Shown: positions 8,961-20,392 of the stretch, one piece after another
Layout: each line of letters starts with the position of its first letter
Position numbering within the stretch: the first letter of the stretch is position 1
Source of the DNA: Priapulus caudatus
Taxonomy: Eukaryota > Priapulida > Priapulimorpha > Priapulimorphida > Priapulidae
Length of the DNA stretch: 40,599 bases
Direction of reading: 5' to 3'
Assembly (NCBI RefSeq): GCF_000485595.1
Contig: NW_014577103.1
Span: 576,432 to 617,030, forward strand
Notes under the pieces: model-generated
Told to the model about the DNA's origin: nothing
Databases searched by the model: none
What the model saw: only the letters and a program-made list of their open reading frames with translations
Program-made: the position numbers and the translations under genes

Positions 8961-11900
8961 ATATATAGAAGAAATATATATATAGATCGAGAGGAAAATC
9001 CTACAAGGATCTTTCAGAGACGACGCGTGCTCCTCTCAAAGCGACAAACGACCTCAGATGTGTAAGCTTATCGGCTTCGTACGCCGACTGAATACTATAG
9101 TGAGATGTCGACGGGGGGGGGGTGCGCGCTGCTGACACGCCACGACTGACTGCTCGTGTGGATACGCTTGCGTCAGCGACCACCCGCAGCGGATGAGGAA
9201 CGAGAAAATTGCAATCGAGGAGCATCGCCAAGTGATCTGCCATCGAGCAACTATTCTTCTGGTCTATTCACTCGTCGTCAGCACCGGCGAAAACACGATA
9301 TCCGGCGCTTCCTCGCCATAGTCATTGTCGTCGTCGTCATCGCTAACGTCGTCATCATCGTCGGAGTTAGCGTCGGTATCATAATCGTTAATGTCATCAT
9401 CGTCAGAGACAATATCGCCAACGTCGTCATCATGGTCGGTGGACGATGATGTCGTCGTCGATGACGGTCGTCGTGGTGGTCGTCGTGGTCGATGACGGTC
9501 GTCGATCAACGTCGTCATCATCATCATCATCATCATCGTCGTCATCATCGTCGGCATCGTAATCGTCAATGTCATCATCGTCAGAAAAAAACATCGCCAA
9601 CGTCGTCATCGATAACGTCATCGACGTCGACGTCGTTGAGGTGACCGACCATCGTCAACGTCGCCACCCGTCTCGGCGACAGCAGGTCAAGCGCCTGTAG
9701 TGCACATCGCCATAGTTACAAACTGACGCACGAGCGCAATTTAGAACGTTTCGAGCAGCAGTTCTCACCTGTCGCTGCGGAGTGATGTCATCCTTACCCC
9801 CACCCACCTGCGATTACAGGAGGCCGATATCGGAGAAATCACACACGATCAGGAGTGTGTATAATATAGATTATAACTAATAATCTATATATTGTAATCT
9901 GTGTTATACACTGCTGATACGGTGAGGCGCGCACCTACTACATATAGCGGCTGTGTATATAGATTATCGTATATGACCATTATGACCCCCATGACAGCGT
10001 ATGTATATATATGCCGACTTCACTACGTCAGGATCGTAATAAATGCCTGTCGGCTGGTGAGTTGAAGTAGTCGTCCTACATCGACGACTTGCTGCTTGTG
10101 AGTTGTGAGTGTGTGTTGAGAGCTGTGGTGTGCGTTGTGCGTGTGTGTGTGCGTGTGCGTTGTATTATCCCAGCGTGCGTGCCGTCGCGTGCTGTGCGTG
10201 CGGTGCAGTGCGTGTGCGTGTGCGATGTTTGCTGTTGCTGCTGTTTGCTGTTGTTGCTTTTTGCTGCTGCTGCTTTGCTGCTGATGTTGGTTAGTTGTTA
10301 TTGGTTGGTTTGCTAGCTGCTGACTTGCTACTTGGTGCTTGGTGGCTGCGCTTGTTCCCTGACTATGCTGCTAGTCACTGCTGATGTAGTTGTTGTTGTT
10401 GGTAACTTTGCGTCATTTATCAGAAAATCCAAAGTTATTTGCAAGTTCATTGTTTTTTGGGGTGCTGCTGCTACTTGCTGCTGCTGCTACTGCTTGCTGC
10501 TGCTAACTTGCTGCTAGTAGTTGTTGTGCTGTAGATGTGCTGTGACTGCTGCTTGCCTATAGTTCTAGACGAATCTAGGTAGATTTTTAGTAGTTAGCGT
10601 AAAATGAATCTTGATCGTAACTCTGGCTGATTTGATGAGCTGGTCGAATATATGTGCTCTAAGGTTCAGTGGATATATCGCGGCTCGGTTCTCTTGTGTA
10701 TCCATTGCCAGAATAGAAACACGACGCTAATGCACGCACAACCAGCGGCACTTAATATACCTGACAGAACTCATATTGTTCATCTAACCCGTAAATATTA
10801 CGTATTCAATGCGGCAAACGCGTAACTGCTCGACTAAACGCTCGTTTCAGTACTATGTGCCTCTCTATGTAATGTAGCCTTATCTAAACGACAGTCTTCT
10901 ACCTTTTCCTATAGAACTCGGAAATATGGGCAATTACGTCTTATACATGTGACTGATGTGAGTGTTGTATATTCGCTCTGGAAAGGGCCATTCAGTTGCT
11001 GATCAGTTATGTGCTCTATGTGTATTCCTCGGCCCATATAGTAGAGGTTCCATAGATGGCGTTCGTAACTGGATATGCACGACCTCTTTCGACTGTGGTC
11101 ATATTTACTTGTGAGTCATTGGCTTAGAACACAATATTTCTCGCTTAGTGCTTACCCTGAATCTGTTGCATACGAAGCCCCATTGAGGAGTCACTGATCG
11201 CCAGCGTGCAAACGTAAGGTCACAGGGAGCGTGTCTACTTGTTAATATAATCCGACGGGAGACACACGGCAAATACGACCGGACGGCGCCATGAGGAGCA
11301 CGTCTTAGTTCCTCGCGCAAGATGATGATTTTTATTAATAGTGAGGTATGGAAGTAGCATAACTCGTCTCACTTGGCCACTTATGACTGTGCGCGCTCTC
11401 TGATCTCTTCAATTGATGTGCAAGGTGGTTTGGCCTGTTCGCTCAATTCACCTGAGTTTACTTGGTAGTGTGATAGGAGAAGCTAACGAGGATAGCAAGG
11501 CAGCTGCTTCATGGTGTAGATGTGAATGAGAGCGAGACCTGAGGTGAGAGGAGCATGATAAGGGAGAGAGAGATAGTAGATAGTAAGTTCTTGACTGAGA
11601 CGGTGGGCTTATTCGGATCGAGATTAATCTCGAGTACAGAACTTAGGCAATTTCTATTTTTTTCATTTTTTTAAAACAGGAGTAAATACGTAATAAATTA
11701 AAAGCGGGTCCAATTACTAAGCCGTAGATGGCTTAGACAATAGAAGCCCTATCAAATGCTGGCGGGCGTGTGGCTCAACGGTAAAGCTAGTATGATTGCG
11801 GCAGTAACTGACCAATATATATATATATATATATATAATATATATATTATATATATATATAACGTTGCGAGTAAGCAAGTTAACAAAGTCGCGAGTTAAG

Positions 11901-12282
11901 AAAATTCTTAACCTTCAATGCAACTACAAGAGTGAGTTTGTTCTGCCGTGTAGAACCCGCATTTGCCTTATGCTAAAGGCTTTTTTATATCTTCGAAAAG
12001 GCTTGGTATTAGCCTAATCTACTCGTTGATTCAGCGAATTTGGCTGTTGAATTATAATTTCATCACAGAAGCTAGTAGGTACAGATAATTGGATTTCGCA
12101 CAGCAATAACTATACAGTAGTGCGAACATCTAGCCTACAATACTCGGTCTCAAATGATAATATGCGGTCGCGAAAGCATCAAACGAATTCGCCTTCGCCA
12201 TCCCGAACGGGATAATATAGCCTAGCTATTTTACAGACAATGTTTTCTTTTACGAAGCATGGTGGCATTCTCTCGTGCTTAT
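8961..12282. repeat. Composite tandem unit, copy 2 (divergent, cut by gap)
   Basis: Follows the block order of copy 1 from ATATATAGAAGAAATAT to CTCGTGCTTAT, then breaks at the N gap before the CpG-rich and GAGT blocks. It carries many more single-base insertions and deletions than copies 1 and 3 show against each other. Between about 10849 and 11574 it has a different, longer internal segment. The indel pattern suggests poorly polished sequence, a second haplotype or both. Confidence 0.85.
10849..11574. other. Copy-2-specific replaced segment
   Basis: Copy 2 departs from copies 1 and 3 just after CTCGTTTCA and rejoins at GATAGTAAGTTCTTGACTGA. About 726 bp stand in place of about 350 bp (6862-7210 in copy 1). 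Within it only about 20 bp (near 11441-11460, CTCAATTCACCTGAGT) match the other copies. A minus-strand frame at 11105-11320 has no recognised family. No terminal inverted repeats or target duplication were seen. Confidence 0.6.
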
Positions 12283-12307
12283 NNNNNNNNNNNNNNNNNN
12301 NNNNNNN
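12283..12307. other. Assembly gap (25 N)
   Basis: A short run of N between copies 2 and 3. By comparison with copy 1, at least about 1.05 kb of copy 2 and about 0.57 kb of copy 3 are missing here, so the gap length is not real. Confidence 0.95.
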
Positions 12308-14082
12308 CCGTCATTGCTATCGATCATCATCATCATCGTCGTCATCATCGTCGGCATCGTAATGCTCAACTGTCATCATCGTCAAGAAAAAAACATTCGC
12401 AACGTCGTCATCGATAACGTCATCGACGTCGACGTCGTTGAGGTGACCGACCATCGTCAACGTCGCCACCGTCTCGCGACAGCAGGTCAAGCGCCTGTAG
12501 TGCACATCGCATAGTTTACAAACTGACGCACGAGCGCAATTTAGAACGTTTCGAGCACAGTTCTCACCCTGTCGCTGCGGAGTTGATGTCATCCTTACCC
12601 CCACCACCTGCCGATTACAGGGGGCCGAATATCGGACACACACGATCAGGAGTGTGTATAATATAGATTATAAACTAATAATCTATATATTGTAATCTGT
12701 GTTATACACTGCTGATACGGTGAGGCGCGCACCTACTACATATATAGCGCTGTGTATATAGATTATCGTATATGACCATTATGACCCCATGACAGCGTAT
12801 GTATATATATGCGACTTCACTACGTCAGGATCGTAATAAATGCCTGTCGGCTGGTGAGTAGTCGTCCTCATCGACGACTTGTGCTGTGTGAGTGTGTGAG
12901 TGTGGTGTGAGAGTGCTGGTGTGCGTGTGCGGTGTGCTGTGCGGCGGTGCGTGCGTGCGTGCTGTGCGTGCGTGCGCTGCGTGCGTCGTGCTGTGCGTGT
13001 GCTGTTGCTGCTGTTGCTGTTGTTGTTGTTGCTGCTGCTGCTTTGCTGCTGCTGACTGTTGTTGTATTGTTGTGCTGCTCGTGCCTTGCTACTGGTGCTG
13101 CTGCTGCTGCCGCTGCTGCCGCTGCTACTGCGCTGCTACGTACTGCTGATGTAGTTGTTGTTGTTGCTGCTGCTGCTGCCTGCTGCTACTGCTGCTGCTG
13201 CTACTGCTGCTGCTGCTACTGCTGCTGTAGTTGTTGCTGCTGATTGCATGCTGCTGCTGCTGCTGCTACTGTCTACCAAACTACTGCTGATTACGTAATG
13301 AAAGTGACGACTTCCGATGAAGAGAGTCGAATATATCTCAAGGTTCGATATCGCGTGTCTGTGTATCATTGCAGAATAAAACACGACGCTACATGCACGC
13401 ACAACCAGCGGCACTTATATACCTGACAGAACTATATGTTCATCTAACGTAAATATACGTTTCAATGCGGAAACGCGTAACTGCTCGACTAAACGCTCTT
13501 TCACTGAGTAATTACCGCGTTCACCTTTCTACAGCAATATCAATTCCTATCGCCGGATATCGCCAGAAAGGGCCAAGTGGTCGTTTGGCTCGTGATCCGT
13601 ATGGCCTGTGCGTCGTGGAATGACGCTCTTCGACGGCAATTACTTGAGTCATGTAGCACTTCTATACCAATCGTTCGGCCCTTCAGGATCGTCCGCCGAG
13701 TAGTGGGTTGCAATAACGGAGACCCGATTACAGGACGGCGCAGCCGACGGGTGGTAGCAAACTCCACGACAGATGGCGCTCTCGCCTCTCGCCATTCACC
13801 GAGTATACTGAGTATCCTGAGTGTACGAAAGGGGCACTGCTTGCAGTTTTGGGGTGATAGTAATTCTTGACTGGAGACGGTGGGCTTATTCGGATCGAGA
13901 TTAATCTCGAGTACAGAAACTTAGGCCAATTTCTATTTTTCATTTTTTTAACACAGGAAGTAAATACGATAATAAAATTGCGGTTCCAATTACTACCGCT
14001 AGATGGCCTAGACATAGAAGCCCTATCAAATGCTGGGTGTGGCTCAACGGTACAAGCTAGTATGAATGCCGGCAGTAACTGA

Positions 14083-14132
<50 letters not shown>

Positions 14133-14784
14133 CGTTGCGAGTCAAGCAAGTTAACAAAGTCGCGAGTTAAGAAAATTCTTAACCCTTCAAGTGCAACTAC
14201 AAGGAGTGAGTTTGTTCTGCCGTGTAGCACCCCGCATTTGCCTTATTGCTAAAGGCTTTTTATATCTTCGAAAAGGCTTGGTATTAGCCTAATCTACTCG
14301 TTGATTCACGCAATTTGGCTGTTGAATTAATTCATCACAGAAGCTAGTAGGTACAGATAATTGATTTCGCCACGCAATAACTATACAGTAGTGCGAAACA
14401 TCTAGCCTACAATACTCGGTCTCAAATGATAATTGGTCGCGAAAGCATCAAACGAATTCGCCTTCCACATCCGAACGGATAATATAGGCTAGCTATTTTA
14501 CAGACAATGTTTCTTGTACGACGCATGCGTGCATCTCTCGTGCTATCATTATGACACTAAATCCCTGAGGCTTTGCTCGCCACACTGTCCGTTTCATTTA
14601 TGAGAGTACAGGACAGGCTATAATCCGTGCTCCCGCGCACGCGCTCCTACCTAGAACCTACGCTCGTAAAAATTACACACTGATAGTTCAGCAAGCGCGC
14701 GATGCCGCATTGGTTATAAATTTCGCGCCAGAGCGATCACGCGGTGAATGATGAAAAAAATCGCTGTCTTGATTACGCAATCGT

Positions 14785-14796
14785 CGCGCATGCGCA
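14785..14796. promoter_or_regulatory. NRF-1-like palindromic site, copy 3
   Basis: Same CGCGCATGCGCA as in copy 1, in the same CpG-rich context. Confidence 0.35.
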
Positions 14797-15477
14797 CATA
14801 ATTCGTACGCAAAACCGCTCTGGCGCCGGAATTATCCGCAAAACGCATCACTTCTGCGAAGAAGGCGAAGGAAAGCTACGCGGGCGCTCTGCAGGCGATT
14901 AAGTCGAATCGCGCTAGCAGCGTTCTCTTGAATCAGCAATCGGCGTTGGGTGCGGTGAAATAACTATATCTTCGGCCTATGTCTACAGACATTTTATTTT
15001 TTTATTTTTCAAAGAAGATACGCTGCACAGGATTTTTAGGTATTATCGAAATTTTCTCGTTTCGCTAGAGTGGCTGGTTCTTTCCGTGTGCGTTTGTTTG
15101 GCCAAGACTACAGCAATCCGGCGTTAAACACAATATTCATTGTCCGTTTTCGAGTGTTTTTCGCTAAATCTTCTTTACGAAATAAAATTCTGAAAGAACA
15201 TTTTAGTTACCAAAATATATGTTACGCTTAGCAATGCCAAAACAGCGAATGACATTGTGATTTTTTCAAAATAACTCGTGCTGATTTATGCGAGTTATAA
15301 GCTTAGTGTGTTCGCCAATGAAAAATTATTTCCCGCTGTAGTGTTAGCAAAGCGCAAAGGTGTTTAGCGACGACGTGTCGCGGCGTGATGAATAATGGTT
15401 ATTAAATGATACCTCGATTCACGAACCTCCGATTGCGTGAGGGCGAGAGACATATGGGCAAGATATATGACCAGAGT

Positions 15478-15626
15478 AGTGAGTGAGTGGTGGCTAGAGT
15501 TGAGCTGAGTGAGTGAGTGAGTGAGTGAGTGAGTGAGTGAGTGAGTGAGTGAGTGAGTGAGTGAGTGAGCGAGCGAGTGAGTGAGTGAGTGAGTGAGTGA
15601 GCGAGTGAGTGAACCAGTGAGTGAGA
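15478..15626. repeat. (GAGT)n array, end of copy 3
   Basis: GAGT repeats with a few interruptions (CTAGAGTTGAGCT near 15495, GAGC units near 15570 and 15600), followed by unique DNA. Minus-strand frames here translate to Leu-Thr-His-Ser strings and are repeat artefacts. Confidence 0.9.
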
Positions 15627-16439
15627 CAGAGTCACCCAACTAGCTGTTGTCTGCAATCTCGATGACGGCGGAAAGCTCCTCCATAGTGGTGTGAGGGGAA
15701 ATCGATGCGGCCATCATAGAATTTCCCGATTTTCTTTGTTCTCGATTTTAATTACGTTGATTTCGCGCGCTCTCCCTCTCTCTTGCGGGACGACGAGAGG
15801 GAGACGAGAGAGAGAGAGAGGAGAGAAGGATTACGGCTGGCGTCGCCGAATCATGTCCATCACGCGCATGAGCGCAGCGCCGACGAAAATTCTTCGCACG
15901 ACTTTCGTGCTTTCTAGTCGGGTGCGAGAAACAGTGTACTTGACAACGATGTCCGTCTGCGCTCATTTCCAATCAAGTCGCTAATTTACGAACGACGACA
16001 TGTTGGATTGTTGTCGTGGTGATAAGTGAGACGGTATTTTTTCACGCATGTTAGCATCTAGTGAAAGCTTATTGTGTTAATTTATTGTGTTTTAAATGAA
16101 TTAGCTCATAATAATCGATATTGTGGATTGGAATAGATAATGCGCGATAAATAAACGCATGCATGTTAATTTATGAAATTGAATTGAAGCGTTTATGCGG
16201 TTTGATGAGTAGGTAATTTCACTAGGCCATGCTCGAATGCTATATCTATGAATGGAGAAATCTAAATGAGTCAGCCACCTAATATTTTGCAGTGAAATGT
16301 AAACTGTAACAGTACCCATACTTTATAGATCACAAACACAAAGCCGTTATTTTTAAATACTTTGTCAGAGAGTGTGCTATTCTGGTTCAGGAGAAACACA
16401 ATAGAATTAGGGCTGCAGTACAATGTACGGTTTAACGCC
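15627..16439. other. Unique DNA, CpG-rich then AT-rich
   Basis: 15650-15990 is CpG-rich with CTCT/GAGA runs at 15770-15830, and could be a promoter or first-exon region, though no family was recognised in the frames at 15691-15984 (plus) or 15748-15972 (minus). 16020-16440 is AT-rich without a supported gene. Confidence 0.35.
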
Positions 16440-16558
16440 ATACCCATATACTTAGACCCTGACCCCGACCCTGGCGTCGACCCTGACCTTAACATTAACC
16501 ATAGCTATAACCCTAGCCACAACCCTAGTTATAACCACAACCCTAACTCGATCCTAAC
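16440..16558 (-). repeat. Degenerate telomere-like (CCCTAA)n tract
   Basis: Loosely repeated six-base words such as GACCCT, AACCCT, CCTTAA and CATAAC-like variants on the plus strand, including TAACCCTAGCCACAACCCTA. Read on the minus strand it is a decayed TTAGGG array. The frame at 16362-16565 translates as Asp-Pro and Asn-Pro/His repeats and is not called as a gene. Confidence 0.65.
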
Positions 16559-17687
16559 GCAATAGCCTGCTGGGATCACTTTACTGCACCATTTCCGTAC
16601 TTAGGTGAAGATTTCACACGTGATAGCAGAAACCAACCCGTGGATATTATAAACTGTTTCACACCTCGTGCTAATTATGACGTTCTATAGTCACAATATA
16701 TTAATGTATACCTCTGGCAATCCACGTAGGAATATCAATAGTACACGGCTCGAGTGATGGTCAAAAAATTCGAAGATTTGGTAATCAGATGGCGGCGTAT
16801 TAAATCCGAGAAGCTTCTAGAAATCAAGCCTATGTAGATATCATCCGATATAGACGATAATATTTATCTGCGTCATCGAAATTCGACTTTCAAGATCGTA
16901 CAGTGAACAATATCGAAGTGTTTGCTCAATAATTTCATTTGTTTTTGCCACGACAAGGTACATCTATATTAGAACTTCCTCGTTTTTATTCATACCAGAA
17001 GTGGCCGCCATATTTTTCGGCCATGCTATACTATTTATTTACATTACTGCAACTGTCTGGCGAGAAGCATCTGGAAAACGAAGCCAAATTTCCTACAGTT
17101 TATATTAAAGCAGGAGGTGTTTACAATGACTGCCGGGGGTATGATGGAAAACCAGGCAAGATCTTGATGTCTCGTACCAGCTGCACGAACTGACCTTTGC
17201 TCGTTCCGAAAATATATCTCACCTAAGGACATGGTACTCAAATGTGTGGTATAAAAATGCAAGAAGAACTATCTGTAATCGAGTATTTAAACGCACATAA
17301 ATAACAGTGTGTTGTTGTACTATATTACTGGCGAGTGTAAAATCTGATAGTATGTTTTAGACCTAACTCCATTTTTCGTTCACCCCTCATATGATCACAT
17401 ACTTATAGACACATGCACAAATAACAAGCACAATGAGCAAAATAATTAAATGTAATTTATTGTTATAGTATTTATTTATGTTTGCAACCATATCTATGCC
17501 AGAATCCATCGTTGCTGGTGCGGCATTGCTCCTTCATAACCTTGGACACACGATATTTCTCATAAAATATTTTCTTATTTTATACCCAGCTCGCCCCTGG
17601 CAACTCCCTAGCAACGGTGATACATGTTACACGCTGTATACTCAATCTCCTCGCCGGACCCATCAACTATTCCAACTATAACCTCAT
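16559..17687. other. Unique DNA, no supported gene
   Basis: Contains CCGCCAT-type words (16789 region on minus, 17006 region on plus) that resemble YY1 sites. An 84-codon plus frame at 16939-17193 (including VYNDCRGYDGKPGK) has no recognised family. Confidence 0.35.
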
Positions 17688-17693
17688 TTTATT
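17688..17693 (-). terminator. AATAAA polyadenylation signal (minus strand)
   Basis: AATAAA read on the minus strand, about 45 nt beyond the stop codon of the candidate terminal exon at 17738-17875. The spacing is suitable for a short 3' UTR. Confidence 0.35.
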
Positions 17694-17737
17694 TCATGAA
17701 CCTAGGTATATTTTACTTGCACAATGAATAAAATCGT

Positions 17738-17875
17738 TTACATGCCGTAATTTCGTATTTCCGCCCGAGTTTTAAGATAAAACAAAACGTCTTCACGAAT
17801 TTCATTGTCGGGCATGATCAAAGAATCCACGTAACTCTTTACTGCCCGAGGCCAATTTCGATGTACAGTAAAACA
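17738..17875 (-). CDS. Possible 3' terminal exon of an unidentified gene
   Basis: The minus strand is open from a possible splice acceptor (GCATCGCAG before 17875) to a TAA at 17738-17740, giving 45 residues that end in YLKTRAEIRNYGM. An AATAAA signal follows within 50 nt. The composition (charged, mixed, no simple repeat) is protein-like: a short stretch reads NWPRAVKSYVDSLIMPDN. The open frame itself extends upstream to 17986. A longer plus-strand frame overlaps it, and only one of the two can be real. I do not recognise a family. Confidence 0.25.
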   Translation of the reverse strand, partial: CFTVHRNWPRAVKSYVDSLIMPDNEIREDVLFYLKTRAEIRNYGM

Positions 17876-18229
17876 CTGCGATGCATCAGTCGAGGATTGA
17901 GACAATCTTTGTGTATTTTCTATAAGACCCCCTTCAACAGCCTCTCCACTCACGTACACACACGAACAAAAATAAGTAGATACCAATTTAGTACACTTCG
18001 TCCGTGTACAAATACTCTACTTCGCCGCTGGAACGAGGATGGGCAGAATAAACTGGATGCAGATCCAATTGATAGAGGTGCCATCAATTACTGGAATCGA
18101 ATTCGTGACCAAAATCGTAACACGAATCGCACTCCTTTTGCAAACCTCGCTCTGCATGAAACCTCAGGTATACTCTATGATTTTCACATCCTGATATTGA
18201 AAACGCCGTTGCACCTGATTGCTTACTAG
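17861..18229 (+). CDS. Hypothetical open frame, possible organelle-targeted N-terminus
   Basis: The longest frame in the window not made of simple repeats (122 codons). The first 40 residues are rich in Arg, Ser and Leu with no acidic residue, like a mitochondrial presequence. They are followed by a hydrophilic stretch containing DADPIDRGAINYWNRIRDQ. A possible splice donor (CAG/GTATAC) lies at about 18169, so the last part may be intronic. It overlaps the minus-strand candidate at 17738-17875. No family was recognised; it could be chance. Confidence 0.2.
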   Translation: MYSKTLRCISRGLRQSLCIFYKTPFNSLSTHVHTRTKISRYQFSTLRPCTNTLLRRWNEDGQNKLDADPIDRGAINYWNRIRDQNRNTNRTPFANLALHETSGILYDFHILILKTPLHLIAY

Positions 18230-19110
18230 ACGCTCGCAGTATTATTACCGTAATATTTCGTGACATTACGTGACCGAAATATTGGCTTCTTCACCAATAA
18301 GGAAGCCGAACCACTAAGGGTGTTAATCGCGATATATTGCGCACTTGACTGGGTCTATTCATAAAGCTCGGGGTTTGGGGAGGAACGTAAAGCGTGATAT
18401 AGTTTTCTGTCTAAACTTCGGGCCTGATTATACCCAGGACAGAAAGGGGAACGCCATTTTTATCAGAAGGTCGCCCGAATCCCACGTCCTAAACTATGAT
18501 TTCTCGAAATAATTGTCCCTGTGGTTAAAGACTTTCGTTATAGGCATCTGTTTCTCTAAGTTTCATGCTAGCTATGCAACGCTTTTGCTGCAAAATATCA
18601 TTTAACATACTCTATATTGCTCGGTGTTAAGAAGAGTTTATTTGTCAACTTACTGTACGCCCGTATTCCTATTAAGCTTTACTAACTGACTCTGTTCCCT
18701 TGTTGGTGGCAAGCATCACTAACTCACTATACCAACGTAGTTCGTAAACATCACTAACTCAGACTCTACCCTCATTGCTCTCACAAGCCTCTCCAACCTA
18801 CTCTACGACTACACGTCGCTCAAGAAACCCTTGCCAACATTCTTTACGAAGTACCCCTAATAGTACGGCCCACTAAACACTCGCGCGGATTCGCTGAAGC
18901 TCAATCCTGTGCGGTGAGTATGACATCAGCAGGTGGCCGGAAGAGCGTCGGAGAGTACACGCGCGCTTTGAGTTTGTCGGCATCGACGGTTCTGAACATT
19001 TTACAGACACCCGCAGATTTTTCTTACATGCGCCTTTTCTACGGATTCTAGTCTCGCAGGCGCCGCATCTGCACGGATTCCGATATACGCTCCCCCCCCC
19101 CGCACTGCAG
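18230..19110. other. Unique DNA, no supported gene
   Basis: Contains a hairpin GGCTTC...GAAGCC near 18273-18296 and loosely repeated ACTAACTC-type words at 18680-18790. A C10 run occurs at about 19092-19101 just before the CA array. Confidence 0.4.
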
Positions 19111-19113
19111 CCT

Positions 19114-19114
<1 letters not shown>

Positions 19115-19194
<80 letters not shown>
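19115..19194. repeat. (CA)n microsatellite
   Basis: About 40 perfect CA units. Confidence 0.97.
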
Positions 19195-19195
<1 letters not shown>

Positions 19196-20225
19196 CACCA
19201 CACATACGCACATCACTACACAACATACACAACACACACACACACACACAAACATACACACACAAACATACACGCATCACACACACGACGGCGCGCGCGC
19301 GCGCGCACAACACACCACACACACACACACACACAAACATACACACATACGCATGCTACACAACCGCGCGCACACTACGCAACGCGCCGCGGCGCGCACG
19401 ACACACACACAACCCGCAATCACATCACATACTACACACACACAACATAGCAACAAAACACAATCACACACAAGCACACACCCAACAGCAACAAACATAC
19501 ACAACACGCCATGCACACAACGCGCACGACACGCACACACACACCACACACACACACACGCACACACAAGTACAAACATACACACACCGCATGTACACAC
19601 ACGCGCGCACACCACGCACACACACACCACTCACATGCATACACACACACACCACCGTGCGCCACACACACAGCACACACACGCGACGCACACATGCACA
19701 CACAATCACACACAACACACACACTCATGGCACATCACACGCACACATTACGCGCACAACAGCCCACACACGCACAACATACACACACACATCACACACA
19801 CACAACACACACACACCACACACACACACACACAATAGCACACATAGCACACACACAAACACACAAACACGCAACGCACACGCCACCACACACACCAGCA
19901 CACACAGCACACACACAGCACACACACATTGCCAGCGCACACACCCACGCACGCACGACGCTCCGCTTAACACGACGAAGCGGCTGTAATAACAATCCTG
20001 ATGTGCGCGAAATTACAGTCTCGCCGCGCAGGAGCTTTGCAATCGCGGCGCGAGCGAGCACGCGGGGCGTTGGATGTAAACTGCAACGAGACAATAGCGG
20101 CCGGAGCAGACGAGAGCTCTCGCGCGGCGCAGCGAGATTGAAGGCCAAGTACACACACTACACAACGCACACACACACACACACACCACACACAACACAC
20201 ACACACCACACAACACACACACACG
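19195..20225. repeat. CA-rich low-complexity arm (with CpG-rich island)
   Basis: Interrupted CACA/CGCA sequence at 19195-19960, and again CA at 20148-20225. Between them, 19965-20145 is CpG-rich complex sequence with no recognised gene. Large His/Thr or Cys/Val frames on either strand (such as 19511-20266) are repeat artefacts. Confidence 0.85.
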
Positions 20226-20392
20226 TAGCTAACAGGCAGCATCGATTTGTCCAGGCTGTCCGATAGCTAACACGCATACATATTACACCGAAGAACGCGG
20301 CGCGCGACGCTGCTGTATATGTGGGCATAAGGATGTATGGGTGAGGGACGATGTTACACGCGTATATACCGGAGGGACAGTGAAAGCCCTAA

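Larger units (their letters stand above)
12308..15626. repeat. Composite tandem unit, copy 3 (5' end missing)
   Basis: Begins inside the TCATCG block and runs through all later blocks to the GAGT array at 15478-15626. It is very similar to copy 1 (offset about 6.64 kb at shared words), with scattered small indels. The NRF-1-like site recurs at 14785-14796. The shared frame near 14980 that reads MSTDILFFYF in copy 1 is broken here by single-base changes, which argues against coding constraint. Confidence 0.9.

Noticed and set aside
15364-15656. Leu-Thr-His-Ser repeat protein on minus
   Set aside because: Direct translation of the GAGT array.
19511-20266. His/Thr-rich 251-codon plus frame
   Set aside because: CA-repeat artefact; the last part crosses unique CpG-rich DNA without any recognisable domain.
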